Shown: positions 10,945 to 23,505 of the stretch, one piece after another
How positions within the stretch are numbered: the first letter of the stretch is position 1
How the letters are laid out: each line of letters opens with the position of its first letter
NCBI RefSeq assembly: GCF_015706575.1
Contig: NW_024037063.1
Location: 124,001-188,000 of the forward strand
DNA length: 64,000 nucleotides
DNA from: Patiria miniata
Taxonomy: Eukaryota > Echinodermata > Asteroidea > Valvatida > Asterinidae
Reading direction: 5' to 3'
Made by a program: the position numbers and the translations under genes
Notes under the pieces: generated by a model
Databases searched by the model: none
The model's input: the letters and a program-made list of their open reading frames with translations, nothing else
What the model was told of the DNA's origin: nothing

Positions 10945-12775
10945 GAGAGCTAGTTAGTCTGGCAACAACGTCCAACAAGTTTGAAGTCCGTAGACCCAAT
11001 ACTCGTGGAGAAAATGTGACATAAGCAAGAATATTATGCCCGAGTTTGTTTCTGTGCGTAAATTGCCATAGAGTAGGCTGTCAGCGGGCTTCGCTCCGTG
11101 GTGTGTTTACATGCTATATCTCGTTTTGGCGGTATCTTGTTATGAAAAATTTCTGATTTTTTTGACATGTATCGAGAGCTAGTTAGTCTGGCAACAACGT
11201 CCAACAAGTTTGAAGTCCGTAGACCCAATACTCGTGGAGAAAATGTGACATAAGCAAGAATATTTTGCCCGAGTTTGTTTCTGTGCGTAAATTGCCATAG
11301 AGTAGGCTGTCAGCGGGCTTCGCTCCGTGGTGTGTTTATATGCTATATCTCAAATCGGCGGTATCTTGTTATGAAAAATTTCTGATTTTTTTGACATGTA
11401 TCGAGAGCTAGTTAGTCTGGCAACAACGTCCAACAAGTTTGAAGTCCGTAGACCCAATACTCGTGGAGAAAATGTGACATAAGCAAGAATATTATGCCCG
11501 AGTTTGTTTCTGTGCGTAAATTGCCATAGAGTAGGCTGTCAGCGGGCTTCGCTCCGTGGTGTGTTTACATGCTATATCTCGTTTTGGCGGTATCTTGTTA
11601 TGAAAAATTTCTGATTTTTTTGACATGTATCGAGAGCTAGTTAGTCTGGCAACAACGTCCAACAAGTTTGAAGTCCGTAGACCCAATACTCGTGGAGAAA
11701 ATGTGACATAAGCAAGAATATTTTGCCCGAGTTTGTTTCTGTGCGTAAATTGCCATAGAGTAGGCTGTCAGCGGGCTTCGCTCCGTGGTGTGTTTATATG
11801 CTATATCTCAAATCGGCGGTATCTTGTTATGAAAAATTTCTGATTTTTTTGACATGTATCGAGAGCTAGTTAGTCTGGCAACAACGTCCAACAAGTTTGA
11901 AGTCCGTAGACCCAATACTCGTGGAGAAAATGTGACATAAGCAAGAATATTATGCCCGAGTTTGTTTCTGTGCGTAAATTGCCATAGAGTAGGCTGTCAG
12001 CGGGCTTCGCTCCGTGGTGTGTTTACATGCTATATCTCGTTTTGGCGGTATCTTGTTATGAAAAATTTCTGATTTTTTTGACATGTATCGAGAGCTAGTT
12101 AGTCTGGCAACAACGTCCAACAAGTTTGAAGTCCGTAGACCCAATACTCGTGGAGAAAATGTGACATAAGCAAGAATATTATGCCCGAGTTTGTTTCTGT
12201 GCGTAAATTGCCATAGAGTAGGCTGTCAGCGGGCTTCGCTCCGTGGTGTGTTTACATGCTATATCTCGTTTTGGCGGTATCTTGTTATGAAAAATTTCTG
12301 ATTTTTTTGACATGTATCGAGAGCTAGTTAGTCTGGCAACAACGTCCAACAAGTTTGAAGTCCGTAGACCCAATACTCGTGGAGAAAATGTGACATAAGC
12401 AAGAATATTTGCCCGAGTTTGTTTCTGTGCGTAAATTGCCATAGAGTAGGCTGTCAGCGGGCTTCGCTCCGTGGTGTGTTTACATGCTATATCTCGTTTT
12501 GGCGGTATCTTGTTATGAAAAATTTCTGATTTTTTTGACATGTATCGAGAGCTAGTTAGTCTGGCAACAACGTCCAACAAGTTTGAAGTCCGTAGACCCA
12601 ATACTCGTGGAGAAAATGTGACATAAGCAAGAATATTATGCCCGAGTTTGTTTCTGTGCGTAAATTGCCATAGAGTAGGCTGTCAGCGGGCTTCGCTCCG
12701 TGGTGTGTTTACATGCTATATCTCGTTTTGGCGGTATCTTGTTATGAAAAATTTCTGATTTTTTTGACATGTATC
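10945..12775. repeat. HOR module 2 (A-Bt-A-Bt-A-A-Ad-A)
   Basis: Eight units with two A-B dimers followed by four A units. The same order occurs at 14149 and, with a different tail, at 20759. The d unit at position 7 corresponds to a t unit at the matching place near 22133. Confidence 0.7.
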
Positions 12776-14148
12776 GAGAGCTAGTTAGTCTGGCAACAAC
12801 GTCCAACAAGTTTGAAGTCCGTAGACCCAATACTCGTGGAGAAAATGTGACATAAGCAAGAATATTATGCCCGAGTTTGTTTCTGTGCGTAAATTGCCAT
12901 AGAGTAGGCTGTCAGCGGGCTTCGCTCCGTGGTGTGTTTATATGCTATATCTCAAATCGGCGGTATCTTGTTATGAAAAATTTCTGATTTTTTTGACATG
13001 TATCGAGAGCTAGTTAGTCTGGCAACAACGTCCAACAAGTTTGAAGTCCGTAGACCCAATACTCGTGGAGAAAATGTGACATAAGCAAGAATATTTTGCC
13101 CGAGTTTGTTTCTGTGCGTAAATTGCCATAGAGTAGGCTGTCAGCGGGCTTCGCTCCGTGGTGTGTTTATATGCTATATCTCAAATCGGCGGTATCTTGT
13201 TATGAAAAATTTCTGATTTTTTTGACATGTATCGAGAGCTAGTTAGTCTGGCAACAACGTCCAACAAGTTTGAAGTCCGTAGACCCAATACTCGTGGAGA
13301 AAATGTGACATAAGCAAGAATATTATGCCCGAGTTTGTTTCTGTGCGTAAATTGCCATAGAGTAGGCTGTCAGCGGGCTTCGCTCCGTGGTGTGTTTACA
13401 TGCTATATCTCGTTTTGGCGGTATCTTGTTATGAAAAATTCTGATTTTTTTGACATGTATCGAGAGCTAGTTAGTCTGGCAACAACGTCCAACAAGTTTG
13501 AAGTCCGTAGACCCAATACTCGTGGAGAAAATGTGACATAAGCAAGAATATTATGCCCGAGTTTGTTTCTGTGCGTAAATTGCCATAGAGTAGGCTGTCA
13601 GCGGGCTTCGCTCCGTGGTGTGTTTACATGCTATATCTCGTTTTGGCGGTATCTTGTTATGAAAAATTTCTGATTTTTTTGACATGTATCGAGAGCTAGT
13701 TAGTCTGGCAACAACGTCCAACAAGTTTGAAGTCCGTAGACCCAATACTCGTGGAGAAAATGTGACATAAGCAAGAATATTATGCCCGAGTTTGTTTCTG
13801 TGCGTAAATTGCCATAGAGTAGGCTGTCAGCGGGCTTCGCTCCGTGGTGTGTTTACATGCTATATCTCGTTTTGGCGGTATCTTGTTATGAAAAATTTCT
13901 GATTTTTTTGACATGTATCGAGAGCTAGTTAGTCTGGCAACAACGTCCAACAAGTTTGAAGTCCGTAGACCCAATACTCGTGGAGAAAATGTGACATAAG
14001 CAAGAATATTATGCCCGAGTTTGTTTCTGTGCGTAAATTGCCATAGAGTAGGCTGTCAGCGGGCTTCGCTCCGTGGTGTGTTTATATGCTATATCTCAAA
14101 TCGGCGGTATCTTGTTATGAAAAATTTCTGATTTTTTTGACATGTATC
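12776..14148. repeat. Six units B-Bt-As-A-A-B
   Basis: Links two copies of module 2. Length 1373 bp is six units minus one base from the A5T2 tract. Confidence 0.85.
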
Positions 14149-15980
14149 GAGAGCTAGTTAGTCTGGCAACAACGTCCAACAAGTTTGAAGTCCGTAGACC
14201 CAATACTCGTGGAGAAAATGTGACATAAGCAAGAATATTATGCCCGAGTTTGTTTCTGTGCGTAAATTGCCATAGAGTAGGCTGTCAGCGGGCTTCGCTC
14301 CGTGGTGTGTTTACATGCTATATCTCGTTTTGGCGGTATCTTGTTATGAAAAATTTCTGATTTTTTTGACATGTATCGAGAGCTAGTTAGTCTGGCAACA
14401 ACGTCCAACAAGTTTGAAGTCCGTAGACCCAATACTCGTGGAGAAAATGTGACATAAGCAAGAATATTATGCCCGAGTTTGTTTCTGTGCGTAAATTGCC
14501 ATAGAGTAGGCTGTCAGCGGGCTTCGCTCCGTGGTGTGTTTATATGCTATATCTCAAATCGGCGGTATCTTGTTATGAAAAATTTCTGATTTTTTTGACA
14601 TGTATCGAGAGCTAGTTAGTCTGGCAACAACGTCCAACAAGTTTGAAGTCCGTAGACCCAATACTCGTGGAGAAAATGTGACATAAGCAAGAATATTATG
14701 CCCGAGTTTGTTTCTGTGCGTAAATTGCCATAGAGTAGGCTGTCAGCGGGCTTCGCTCCGTGGTGTGTTTACATGCTATATCTCGTTTTGGCGGTATCTT
14801 GTTATGAAAAATTTCTGATTTTTTTGACATGTATCGAGAGCTAGTTAGTCTGGCAACAACGTCCAACAAGTTTGAAGTCCGTAGACCCAATACTCGTGGA
14901 GAAAATGTGACATAAGCAAGAATATTATGCCCGAGTTTGTTTCTGTGCGTAAATTGCCATAGAGTAGGCTGTCAGCGGGCTTCGCTCCGTGGTGTGTTTA
15001 TATGCTATATCTCAAATCGGCGGTATCTTGTTATGAAAAATTTCTGATTTTTTTGACATGTATCGAGAGCTAGTTAGTCTGGCAACAACGTCCAACAAGT
15101 TTGAAGTCCGTAGACCCAATACTCGTGGAGAAAATGTGACATAAGCAAGAATATTATGCCCGAGTTTGTTTCTGTGCGTAAATTGCCATAGAGTAGGCTG
15201 TCAGCGGGCTTCGCTCCGTGGTGTGTTTACATGCTATATCTCGTTTTGGCGGTATCTTGTTATGAAAAATTTCTGATTTTTTTGACATGTATCGAGAGCT
15301 AGTTAGTCTGGCAACAACGTCCAACAAGTTTGAAGTCCGTAGACCCAATACTCGTGGAGAAAATGTGACATAAGCAAGAATATTATGCCCGAGTTTGTTT
15401 CTGTGCGTAAATTGCCATAGAGTAGGCTGTCAGCGGGCTTCGCTCCGTGGTGTGTTTACATGCTATATCTCGTTTTGGCGGTATCTTGTTATGAAAAATT
15501 TCTGATTTTTTTGACATGTATCGAGAGCTAGTTAGTCTGGCAACAACGTCCAACAAGTTTGAAGTCCGTAGACCCAATACTCGTGGAGAAAATGTGACAT
15601 AAGCAAGAATATTATGCCCGAGTTTGTTTCTGTGCGTAAATTGCCATAGAGTAGGCTGTCAGCGGGCTTCGCTCCGTGGTGTGTTTACATGCTATATCTC
15701 GTTTTGGCGGTATCTTGTTATGAAAAATTTCTGATTTTTTTGACATGTATCGAGAGCTAGTTAGTCTGGCAACAACGTCCAACAAGTTTGAAGTCCGTAG
15801 ACCCAATACTCGTGGAGAAAATGTGACATAAGCAAGAATATTATGCCCGAGTTTGTTTCTGTGCGTAAATTGCCATAGAGTAGGCTGTCAGCGGGCTTCG
15901 CTCCGTGGTGTGTTTACATGCTATATCTCGTTTCGGCGGTATCTTGTTATGAAAAATTTCTGATTTTTTTGACATGTATC
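14149..15980. repeat. HOR module 2 (A-B-A-B-A-A-A-A)
   Basis: Eight full-length units, two A-B dimers then four A units. The last A has GTTTC. Preceded by a further A-B pair, so the dimer phase extends upstream. Confidence 0.7.
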
Positions 15981-17353
15981 GAGAGCTAGTTAGTCTGGCA
16001 ACAACGTCCAACAAGTTTGAAGTCCGTAGACCCAATACTCGTGGAGAAAATGTGACATAAGCAAGAATATTATGCCCGAGTTTGTTTCTGTGCGTAAATT
16101 GCCATAGAGTAGGCTGTCAGCGGGCTTCGCTCCGTGGTGTGTTTACATGCTATATCTCGTTTTGGCGGTATCTTGTTATGAAAAAATTCTGATTTTTTTG
16201 ACATGTATCGAGAGCTAGTTAGTCTGGCAACAACGTCCAACAAGTTTGAAGTCCGTAGACCCAATACTCGTGGAGAAAATGTGACATAAGCAAGAATATT
16301 ATGCCCGAGTTTGTTTCTGTGCGTAAATTGCCATAGAGTAGGCTGTCAGCGGGCTTCGCTCCGTGGTGTGTTTATATGCTATATCTCAAATCGGCGGTAT
16401 CTTGTTATGAAAAATTTCTGATTTTTTTGACATGTATCGAGAGCTAGTTAGTCTGGCAACAACGTCCAACAAGTTTGAAGTCCGTAGACCCAATACTCGT
16501 GGAGAAAATGTGACATAAGCAAGAATATTATGCCCGAGTTTGTTTCTGTGCGTAAATTGCCATAGAGTAGGCTGTCAGCGGGCTTCGCTCCGTGGTGTGT
16601 TTACATGCTATATCTCGTTTTGGCGGTATCTTGTTATGAAAAAATTCTGATTTTTTTGACATGTATCGAGAGCTAGTTAGTCTGGCAACAACGTCCAACA
16701 AGTTTGAAGTCCGTAGACCCAATACTCGTGGAGAAAATGTGACATAAGCAAGAATATTTGCCCGAGTTTGTTTCTGTGCGTAAATTGCCATAGAGTAGGC
16801 TGTCAGCGGGCTTCGCTCCGTGGTGTGTTTATATGCTATATCTCAAATCGGCGGTATCTTGTTATGAAAAATTTCTGATTTTTTTGACATGTATCGAGAG
16901 CTAGTTAGTCTGGCAACAACGTCCAACAAGTTTGAAGTCCGTAGACCCAATACTCGTGGAGAAAATGTGACATAAGCAAGAATATTATGCCCGAGTTTGT
17001 TTCTGTGCGTAAATTGCCATAGAGTAGGCTGTCAGCGGGCTTCGCTCCGTGGTGTGTTTACATGCTATATCTCGTTTTGGCGGTATCTTGTTATGAAAAA
17101 ATTCTGATTTTTTTGACATGTATCGAGAGCTAGTTAGTCTGGCAACAACGTCCAACAAGTTTGAAGTCCGTAGACCCAATACTCGTGGAGAAAATGTGAC
17201 ATAAGCAAGAATATTATGCCCGAGTTTGTTTCTGTGCGTAAATTGCCATAGAGTAGGCTGTCAGCGGGCTTCGCTCCGTGGTGTGTTTATATGCTATATC
17301 TCAAATCGGCGGTATCTTGTTATGAAAAATTTCTGATTTTTTTGACATGTATC
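15981..17353. repeat. Dimeric HOR, three copies of A*-B
   Basis: Units alternate strictly: A*, B, A*, Bd, A*, B. The A6T2 tract is found only in the A partner of each dimer, giving a 457-458-bp period. The linkage of A6T2 to one dimer position argues that this tract length is inherited and not random base-calling noise. Confidence 0.75.
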
Positions 17354-17811
17354 GAGAGCTAGTTAGTCTGGCAACAACGTCCAACAAGTTTGAAGTCCGT
17401 AGACCCAATACTCGTGGAGAAAATGTGACATAAGCAAGAATATTATGCCCGAGTTTGTTTCTGTGCGTAAATTGCCATAGAGTAGGCTGTCAGCGGGCTT
17501 CGCTCCGTGGTGTGTTTACATGCTATATCTCGTTTTGGCGGTATCTTGTTATGAAAAATTTCTGATTTTTTTGACATGTATCGAGAGCTAGTTAGTCTGG
17601 CAACAACGTCCAACAAGTTTGAAGTCCGTAGACCCAATACTCGTGGAGAAAATGTGACATAAGCAAGAATATTTTGCCCGAGTTTGTTTCTGTGCGTAAA
17701 TTGCCATAGAGTAGGCTGTCAGCGGGCTTCGCTCCGTGGTGTGTTTACATGCTATATCTCGTTTTGGCGGTATCTTGTTATGAAAAATTTCTGATTTTTT
17801 TGACATGTATC
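17354..17811. repeat. Two units A-At
   Basis: Two full-length A units between the dimer run and the fifth copy of module 1. Confidence 0.85.
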
Positions 17812-18956
17812 GAGAGCTAGTTAGTCTGGCAACAACGTCCAACAAGTTTGAAGTCCGTAGACCCAATACTCGTGGAGAAAATGTGACATAAGCAAGAATA
17901 TTATGCCCGAGTTTGTTTCTGTGCGTAAATTGCCATAGAGTAGGCTGTCAGCGGGCTTCGCTCCGTGGTGTGTTTACATGCTATATCTCGTTTTGGCGGT
18001 ATCTTGTTATGAAAAATTTCTGATTTTTTTGACATGTATCGAGAGCTAGTTAGTCTGGCAACAACGTCCAACAAGTTTGAAGTCCGTAGACCCAATACTC
18101 GTGGAGAAAATGTGACATAAGCAAGAATATTATGCCCGAGTTTGTTTCTGTGCGTAAATTGCCATAGAGTAGGCTGTCAGCGGGCTTCGCTCCGTGGTGT
18201 GTTTATATGCTATATCTCAAATCGGCGGTATCTTGTTATGAAAAATTTCTGATTTTTTTGACATGTATCGAGAGCTAGTTAGTCTGGCAACAACGTCCAA
18301 CAAGTTTGAAGTCCGTAGACCCAATACTCGTGGAGAAAATGTGACATAAGCAAGAATATTTTGCCCGAGTTTGTTTCTGTGCGTAAATTGCCATAGAGTA
18401 GGCTGTCAGCGGGCTTCGCTCCGTGGTGTGTTTATATGCTATATCTCAAATCGGCGGTATCTTGTTATGAAAAATTTCTGATTTTTTTGACATGTATCGA
18501 GAGCTAGTTAGTCTGGCAACAACGTCCAACAAGTTTGAAGTCCGTAGACCCAATACTCGTGGAGAAAATGTGACATAAGCAAGAATATTTTGCCCGAGTT
18601 TGTTTCTGTGCGTAAATTGCCATAGAGTAGGCTGTCAGCGGGCTTCGCTCCGTGGTGTGTTTACATGCTATATCTCGTTTTGGCGGTATCTTGTTATGAA
18701 AAATTTCTGATTTTTTTGACATGTATCGAGAGCTAGTTAGTCTGGCAACAACGTCCAACAAGTTTGAAGTCCGTAGACCCAATACTCGTGGAGAAAATGT
18801 GACATAAGCAAGAATATTTTGCCCGAGTTTGTTTCTGTGCGTAAATTGCCATAGAGTAGGCTGTCAGCGGGCTTCGCTCCGTGGTGTGTTTATATGCTAT
18901 ATCTCAAATCGGCGGTATCTTGTTATGAAAAATTTCTGATTTTTTTGACATGTATC
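17812..18956. repeat. HOR module 1, copy 5 (A-B-Bt-At-Bt)
   Basis: Five full-length units with the module order, followed by the second truncated monomer. Same unit types as the copy at 4802; same downstream context as the copy at 6861. Confidence 0.8.
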
Positions 18957-19155
18957 GAGAGCTAGTTAGTCTGGCAACAACGTCCAACAAGTTTGAAGTC
19001 CGTAGACCCAATACTCGTGGAGAAAATGTGACATAAGCAAGAATATTATGCCCGAGTTTGTTTCTGTGCGTAAATTGCCATAGAGTAGGCTGTCAGCGGG
19101 CTTCGCTCCGTGGTGTGTTTACATGCTATAAATTCTGATTTTTTTGACATGTATC
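18957..19155. repeat. Truncated monomer, 199 bp (30-bp internal deletion)
   Basis: Thirty bases are missing between ctata (monomer 170-174) and the A/T tract; the junction reads atgctataaattctg near 19124-19138. The right breakpoint equals that of the truncated unit at 8005-8199, while the left breakpoint is four bases (tata) further right. C166 is retained. The junction creates a TATAAAT string by chance; nothing nearby suggests a promoter. Confidence 0.95.
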
Positions 19156-20071
19156 GAGAGCTAGTTAGTCTGGCAACAACGTCCAACAAGTTTGAAGTCC
19201 GTAGACCCAATACTCGTGGAGAAAATGTGACATAAGCAAGAATATTATGCCCGAGTTTGTTTCTGTGCGTAAATTGCCATAGAGTAGGCTGTCAGCGGGC
19301 TTCGCTCCGTGGTGTGTTTATATGCTATATCTCAAATCGGCGGTATCTTGTTATGAAAAATTTCTGATTTTTTTGACATGTATCGAGAGCTAGTTAGTCT
19401 GGCAACAACGTCCAACAAGTTTGAAGTCCGTAGACCCAATACTCGTGGAGAAAATGTGACATAAGCAAGAATATTATGCCCGAGTTTGTTTCTGTGCGTA
19501 AATTGCCATAGAGTAGGCTGTCAGCGGGCTTCGCTCCGTGGTGTGTTTATATGCTATATCTCAAATCGGCGGTATCTTGTTATGAAAAATTTCTGATTTT
19601 TTTGACATGTATCGAGAGCTAGTTAGTCTGGCAACAACGTCCAACAAGTTTGAAGTCCGTAGACCCAATACTCGTGGAGAAAATGTGACATAAGCAAGAA
19701 TATTATGCCCGAGTTTGTTTCTGTGCGTAAATTGCCATAGAGTAGGCTGTCAGCGGGCTTCGCTCCGTGGTGTGTTTATATGCTATATCTCAAATCGGCG
19801 GTATCTTGTTATGAAAAATTTCTGATTTTTTTGACATGTATCGAGAGCTAGTTAGTCTGGCAACAACGTCCAACAAGTTTGAAGTCCGTAGACCCAATAC
19901 TCGTGGAGAAAATGTGACATAAGCAAGAATATTATGCCCGAGTTTGTTTCTGTGCGTAAATTGCCATAGAGTAGGCTGTCAGCGGGCTTCGCTCCGTGGT
20001 GTGTTTATATGCTATATCTCAAATCGGCGGTATCTTGTTATGAAAAATTTCTGATTTTTTTGACATGTATC
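19156..20071. repeat. Run of four B units
   Basis: Four consecutive full-length B units, all with A92 and A5T3. Confidence 0.9.
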
Positions 20072-23000
20072 GAGAGCTAGTTAGTCTGGCAACAACGTCC
20101 AACAAGTTTGAAGTCCGTAGACCCAATACTCGTGGAGAAAATGTGACATAAGCAAGAATATTATGCCCGAGTTTGTTTCTGTGCGTAAATTGCCATAGAG
20201 TAGGCTGTCAGCGGGCTTCGCTCCGTGGTGTGTTTATATGCTATATCTCGTTTTGGCGGTATCTTGTTATGAAAAAATTCTGATTTTTTTGACATGTATC
20301 GAGAGCTAGTTAGTCTGGCAACAACGTCCAACAAGTTTGAAGTCCGTAGACCCAATACTCGTGGAGAAAATGTGACATAAGCAAGAATATTATGCCCGAG
20401 TTTGTTTCTGTGCGTAAATTGCCATAGAGTAGGCTGTCAGCGGGCTTCGCTCCGTGGTGTGTTTACATGCTATATCTCGTTTTGGCGGTATCTTGTTATG
20501 AAAAATTTCTGATTTTTTTGACATGTATCGAGAGCTAGTTAGTCTGGCAACAACGTCCAACAAGTTTGAAGTCCGTAGACCCAATACTCGTGGAGAAAAT
20601 GTGACATAAGCAAGAATATTATGCCCGAGTTTGTTTCTGTGCGTAAATTGCCATAGAGTAGGCTGTCAGCGGGCTTCGCTCCGTGGTGTGTTTATATGCT
20701 ATATCTCAAATCGGCGGTATCTTGTTATGAAAAATTTCTGATTTTTTTGACATGTATCGAGAGCTAGTTAGTCTGGCAACAACGTCCAACAAGTTTGAAG
20801 TCCGTAGACCCAATACTCGTGGAGAAAATGTGACATAAGCAAGAATATTATGCCCGAGTTTGTTTCTGTGCGTAAATTGCCATAGAGTAGGCTGTCAGCG
20901 GGCTTCGCTCCGTGGTGTGTTTACATGCTATATCTCGTTTTGGCGGTATCTTGTTATGAAAAATTTCTGATTTTTTTGACATGTATCGAGAGCTAGTTAG
21001 TCTGGCAACAACGTCCAACAAGTTTGAAGTCCGTAGACCCAATACTCGTGGAGAAAATGTGACATAAGCAAGAATATTATGCCCGAGTTTGTTTCTGTGC
21101 GTAAATTGCCATAGAGTAGGCTGTCAGCGGGCTTCGCTCCGTGGTGTGTTTATATGCTATATCTCAAATCGGCGGTATCTTGTTATGAAAAATTTCTGAT
21201 TTTTTTGACATGTATCGAGAGCTAGTTAGTCTGGCAACAACGTCCAACAAGTTTGAAGTCCGTAGACCCAATACTCGTGGAGAAAATGTGACATAAGCAA
21301 GAATATTATGCCCGAGTTTGTTTCTGTGCGTAAATTGCCATAGAGTAGGCTGTCAGCGGGCTTCGCTCCGTGGTGTGTTTACATGCTATATCTCGTTTTG
21401 GCGGTATCTTGTTATGAAAAATTTCTGATTTTTTTGACATGTATCGAGAGCTAGTTAGTCTGGCAACAACGTCCAACAAGTTTGAAGTCCGTAGACCCAA
21501 TACTCGTGGAGAAAATGTGACATAAGCAAGAATATTTTGCCCGAGTTTGTTTCTGTGCGTAAATTGCCATAGAGTAGGCTGTCAGCGGGCTTCGCTCCGT
21601 GGTGTGTTTATATGCTATATCTCAAATCGGCGGTATCTTGTTATGAAAAATTTCTGATTTTTTTGACATGTATCGAGAGCTAGTTAGTCTGGCAACAACG
21701 TCCAACAAGTTTGAAGTCCGTAGACCCAATACTCGTGGAGAAAATGTGACATAAGCAAGAATATTATGCCCGAGTTTGTTTCTGTGCGTAAATTGCCATA
21801 GAGTAGGCTGTCAGCGGGCTTCGCTCCGTGGTGTGTTTACATGCTATATCTCGTTTTGGCGGTATCTTGTTATGAAAAATTTCTGATTTTTTTGACATGT
21901 ATCGAGAGCTAGTTAGTCTGGCAACAACGTCCAACAAGTTTGAAGTCCGTAGACCCAATACTCGTGGAGAAAATGTGACATAAGCAAGAATATTATGCCC
22001 GAGTTTGTTTCTGTGCGTAAATTGCCATAGAGTAGGCTGTCAGCGGGCTTCGCTCCGTGGTGTGTTTACATGCTATATCTCGTTTTGGCGGTATCTTGTT
22101 ATGAAAAATTTCTGATTTTTTTGACATGTATCGAGAGCTAGTTAGTCTGGCAACAACGTCCAACAAGTTTGAAGTCCGTAGACCCAATACTCGTGGAGAA
22201 AATGTGACATAAGCAAGAATATTTTGCCCGAGTTTGTTTCTGTGCGTAAATTGCCATAGAGTAGGCTGTCAGCGGGCTTCGCTCCGTGGTGTGTTTACAT
22301 GCTATATCTCGTTTTGGCGGTATCTTGTTATGAAAAATTTCTGATTTTTTTGACATGTATCGAGAGCTAGTTAGTCTGGCAACAACGTCCAACAAGTTTG
22401 AAGTCCGTAGACCCAATACTCGTGGAGAAAATGTGACATAAGCAAGAATATTATGCCCGAGTTTGTTTCTGTGCGTAAATTGCCATAGAGTAGGCTGTCA
22501 GCGGGCTTCGCTCCGTGGTGTGTTTACATGCTATATCTCGTTTTGGCGGTATCTTGTTATGAAAAATTTCTGATTTTTTTGACATGTATCGAGAGCTAGT
22601 TAGTCTGGCAACAACGTCCAACAAGTTTGAAGTCCGTAGACCCAATACTCGTGGAGAAAATGTGACATAAGCAAGAATATTATGCCCGAGTTTGTTTCTG
22701 TGCGTAAATTGCCATAGAGTAGGCTGTCAGCGGGCTTCGCTCCGTGGTGTGTTTATATGCTATATCTCAAATCGGCGGTATCTTGTTATGAAAAATTTCT
22801 GATTTTTTTGACATGTATCGAGAGCTAGTTAGTCTGGCAACAACGTCCAACAAGTTTGAAGTCCGTAGACCCAATACTCGTGGAGAAAATGTGACATAAG
22901 CAAGAATATTATGCCCGAGTTTGTTTCTGTGCGTAAATTGCCATAGAGTAGGCTGTCAGCGGGCTTCGCTCCGTGGTGTGTTTATATGCTATATCTCAAA

Positions 23001-23505
23001 TCGGCGGTATCTTGTTATGAAAAATTCTGATTTTTTTGACATGTATCGAGAGCTAGTTAGTCTGGCAACAACGTCCAACAAGTTTGAAGTCCGTAGACCC
23101 AATACTCGTGGAGAAAATGTGACATAAGCAAGAATATTATGCCCGAGTTTGTTTCTGTGCGTAAATTGCCATAGAGTAGGCTGTCAGCGGGCTTCGCTCC
23201 GTGGTGTGTTTATATGCTATATCTCAAATCGGCGGTATCTTGTTATGAAAAATTTCTGATTTTTTTGACATGTATCGAGAGCTAGTTAGTCTGGCAACAA
23301 CGTCCAACAAGTTTGAAGTCCGTAGACCCAATACTCGTGGAGAAAATGTGACATAAGCAAGAATATTTTGCCCGAGTTTGTTTCTGTGCGTAAATTGCCA
23401 TAGAGTAGGCTGTCAGCGGGCTTCGCTCCGTGGTGTGTTTATATGCTATATCTCAAATCGGCGGTATCTTGTTATGAAAAATTTCTGATTTTTTTGACAT
23501 GTATC
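20072..23505. repeat. HOR 3, copy 1 (15 units)
   Basis: Unit order: A'*, A, B, A, B, A, Bt, A, A, At, A, B, Bs, B, Bt. Aligned to the next two copies (A A Bt A A At A B B B B), it has the same ends and the same T92 positions, but with the B-A dimer repeated three times near the start. This is expected from local unequal exchange by two units. Confidence 0.75.

Noticed and set aside
12179..12601. Minus-strand open frames of 64, 92 and up to 140 codons, repeated more than 100 times
   Set aside because: They are by-products of the monomer. Most begin at TTG, the frame shifts each unit because 229 is not a multiple of 3, and the longest arise only where a 228-bp unit restores the frame. The second 140-codon case is at 35956-36378. 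There is no recognisable domain.
19120..19140. TATA box at the 30-bp deletion junction
   Set aside because: TATAAAT is formed by the deletion itself, occurs once, and no transcript-like structure follows it.
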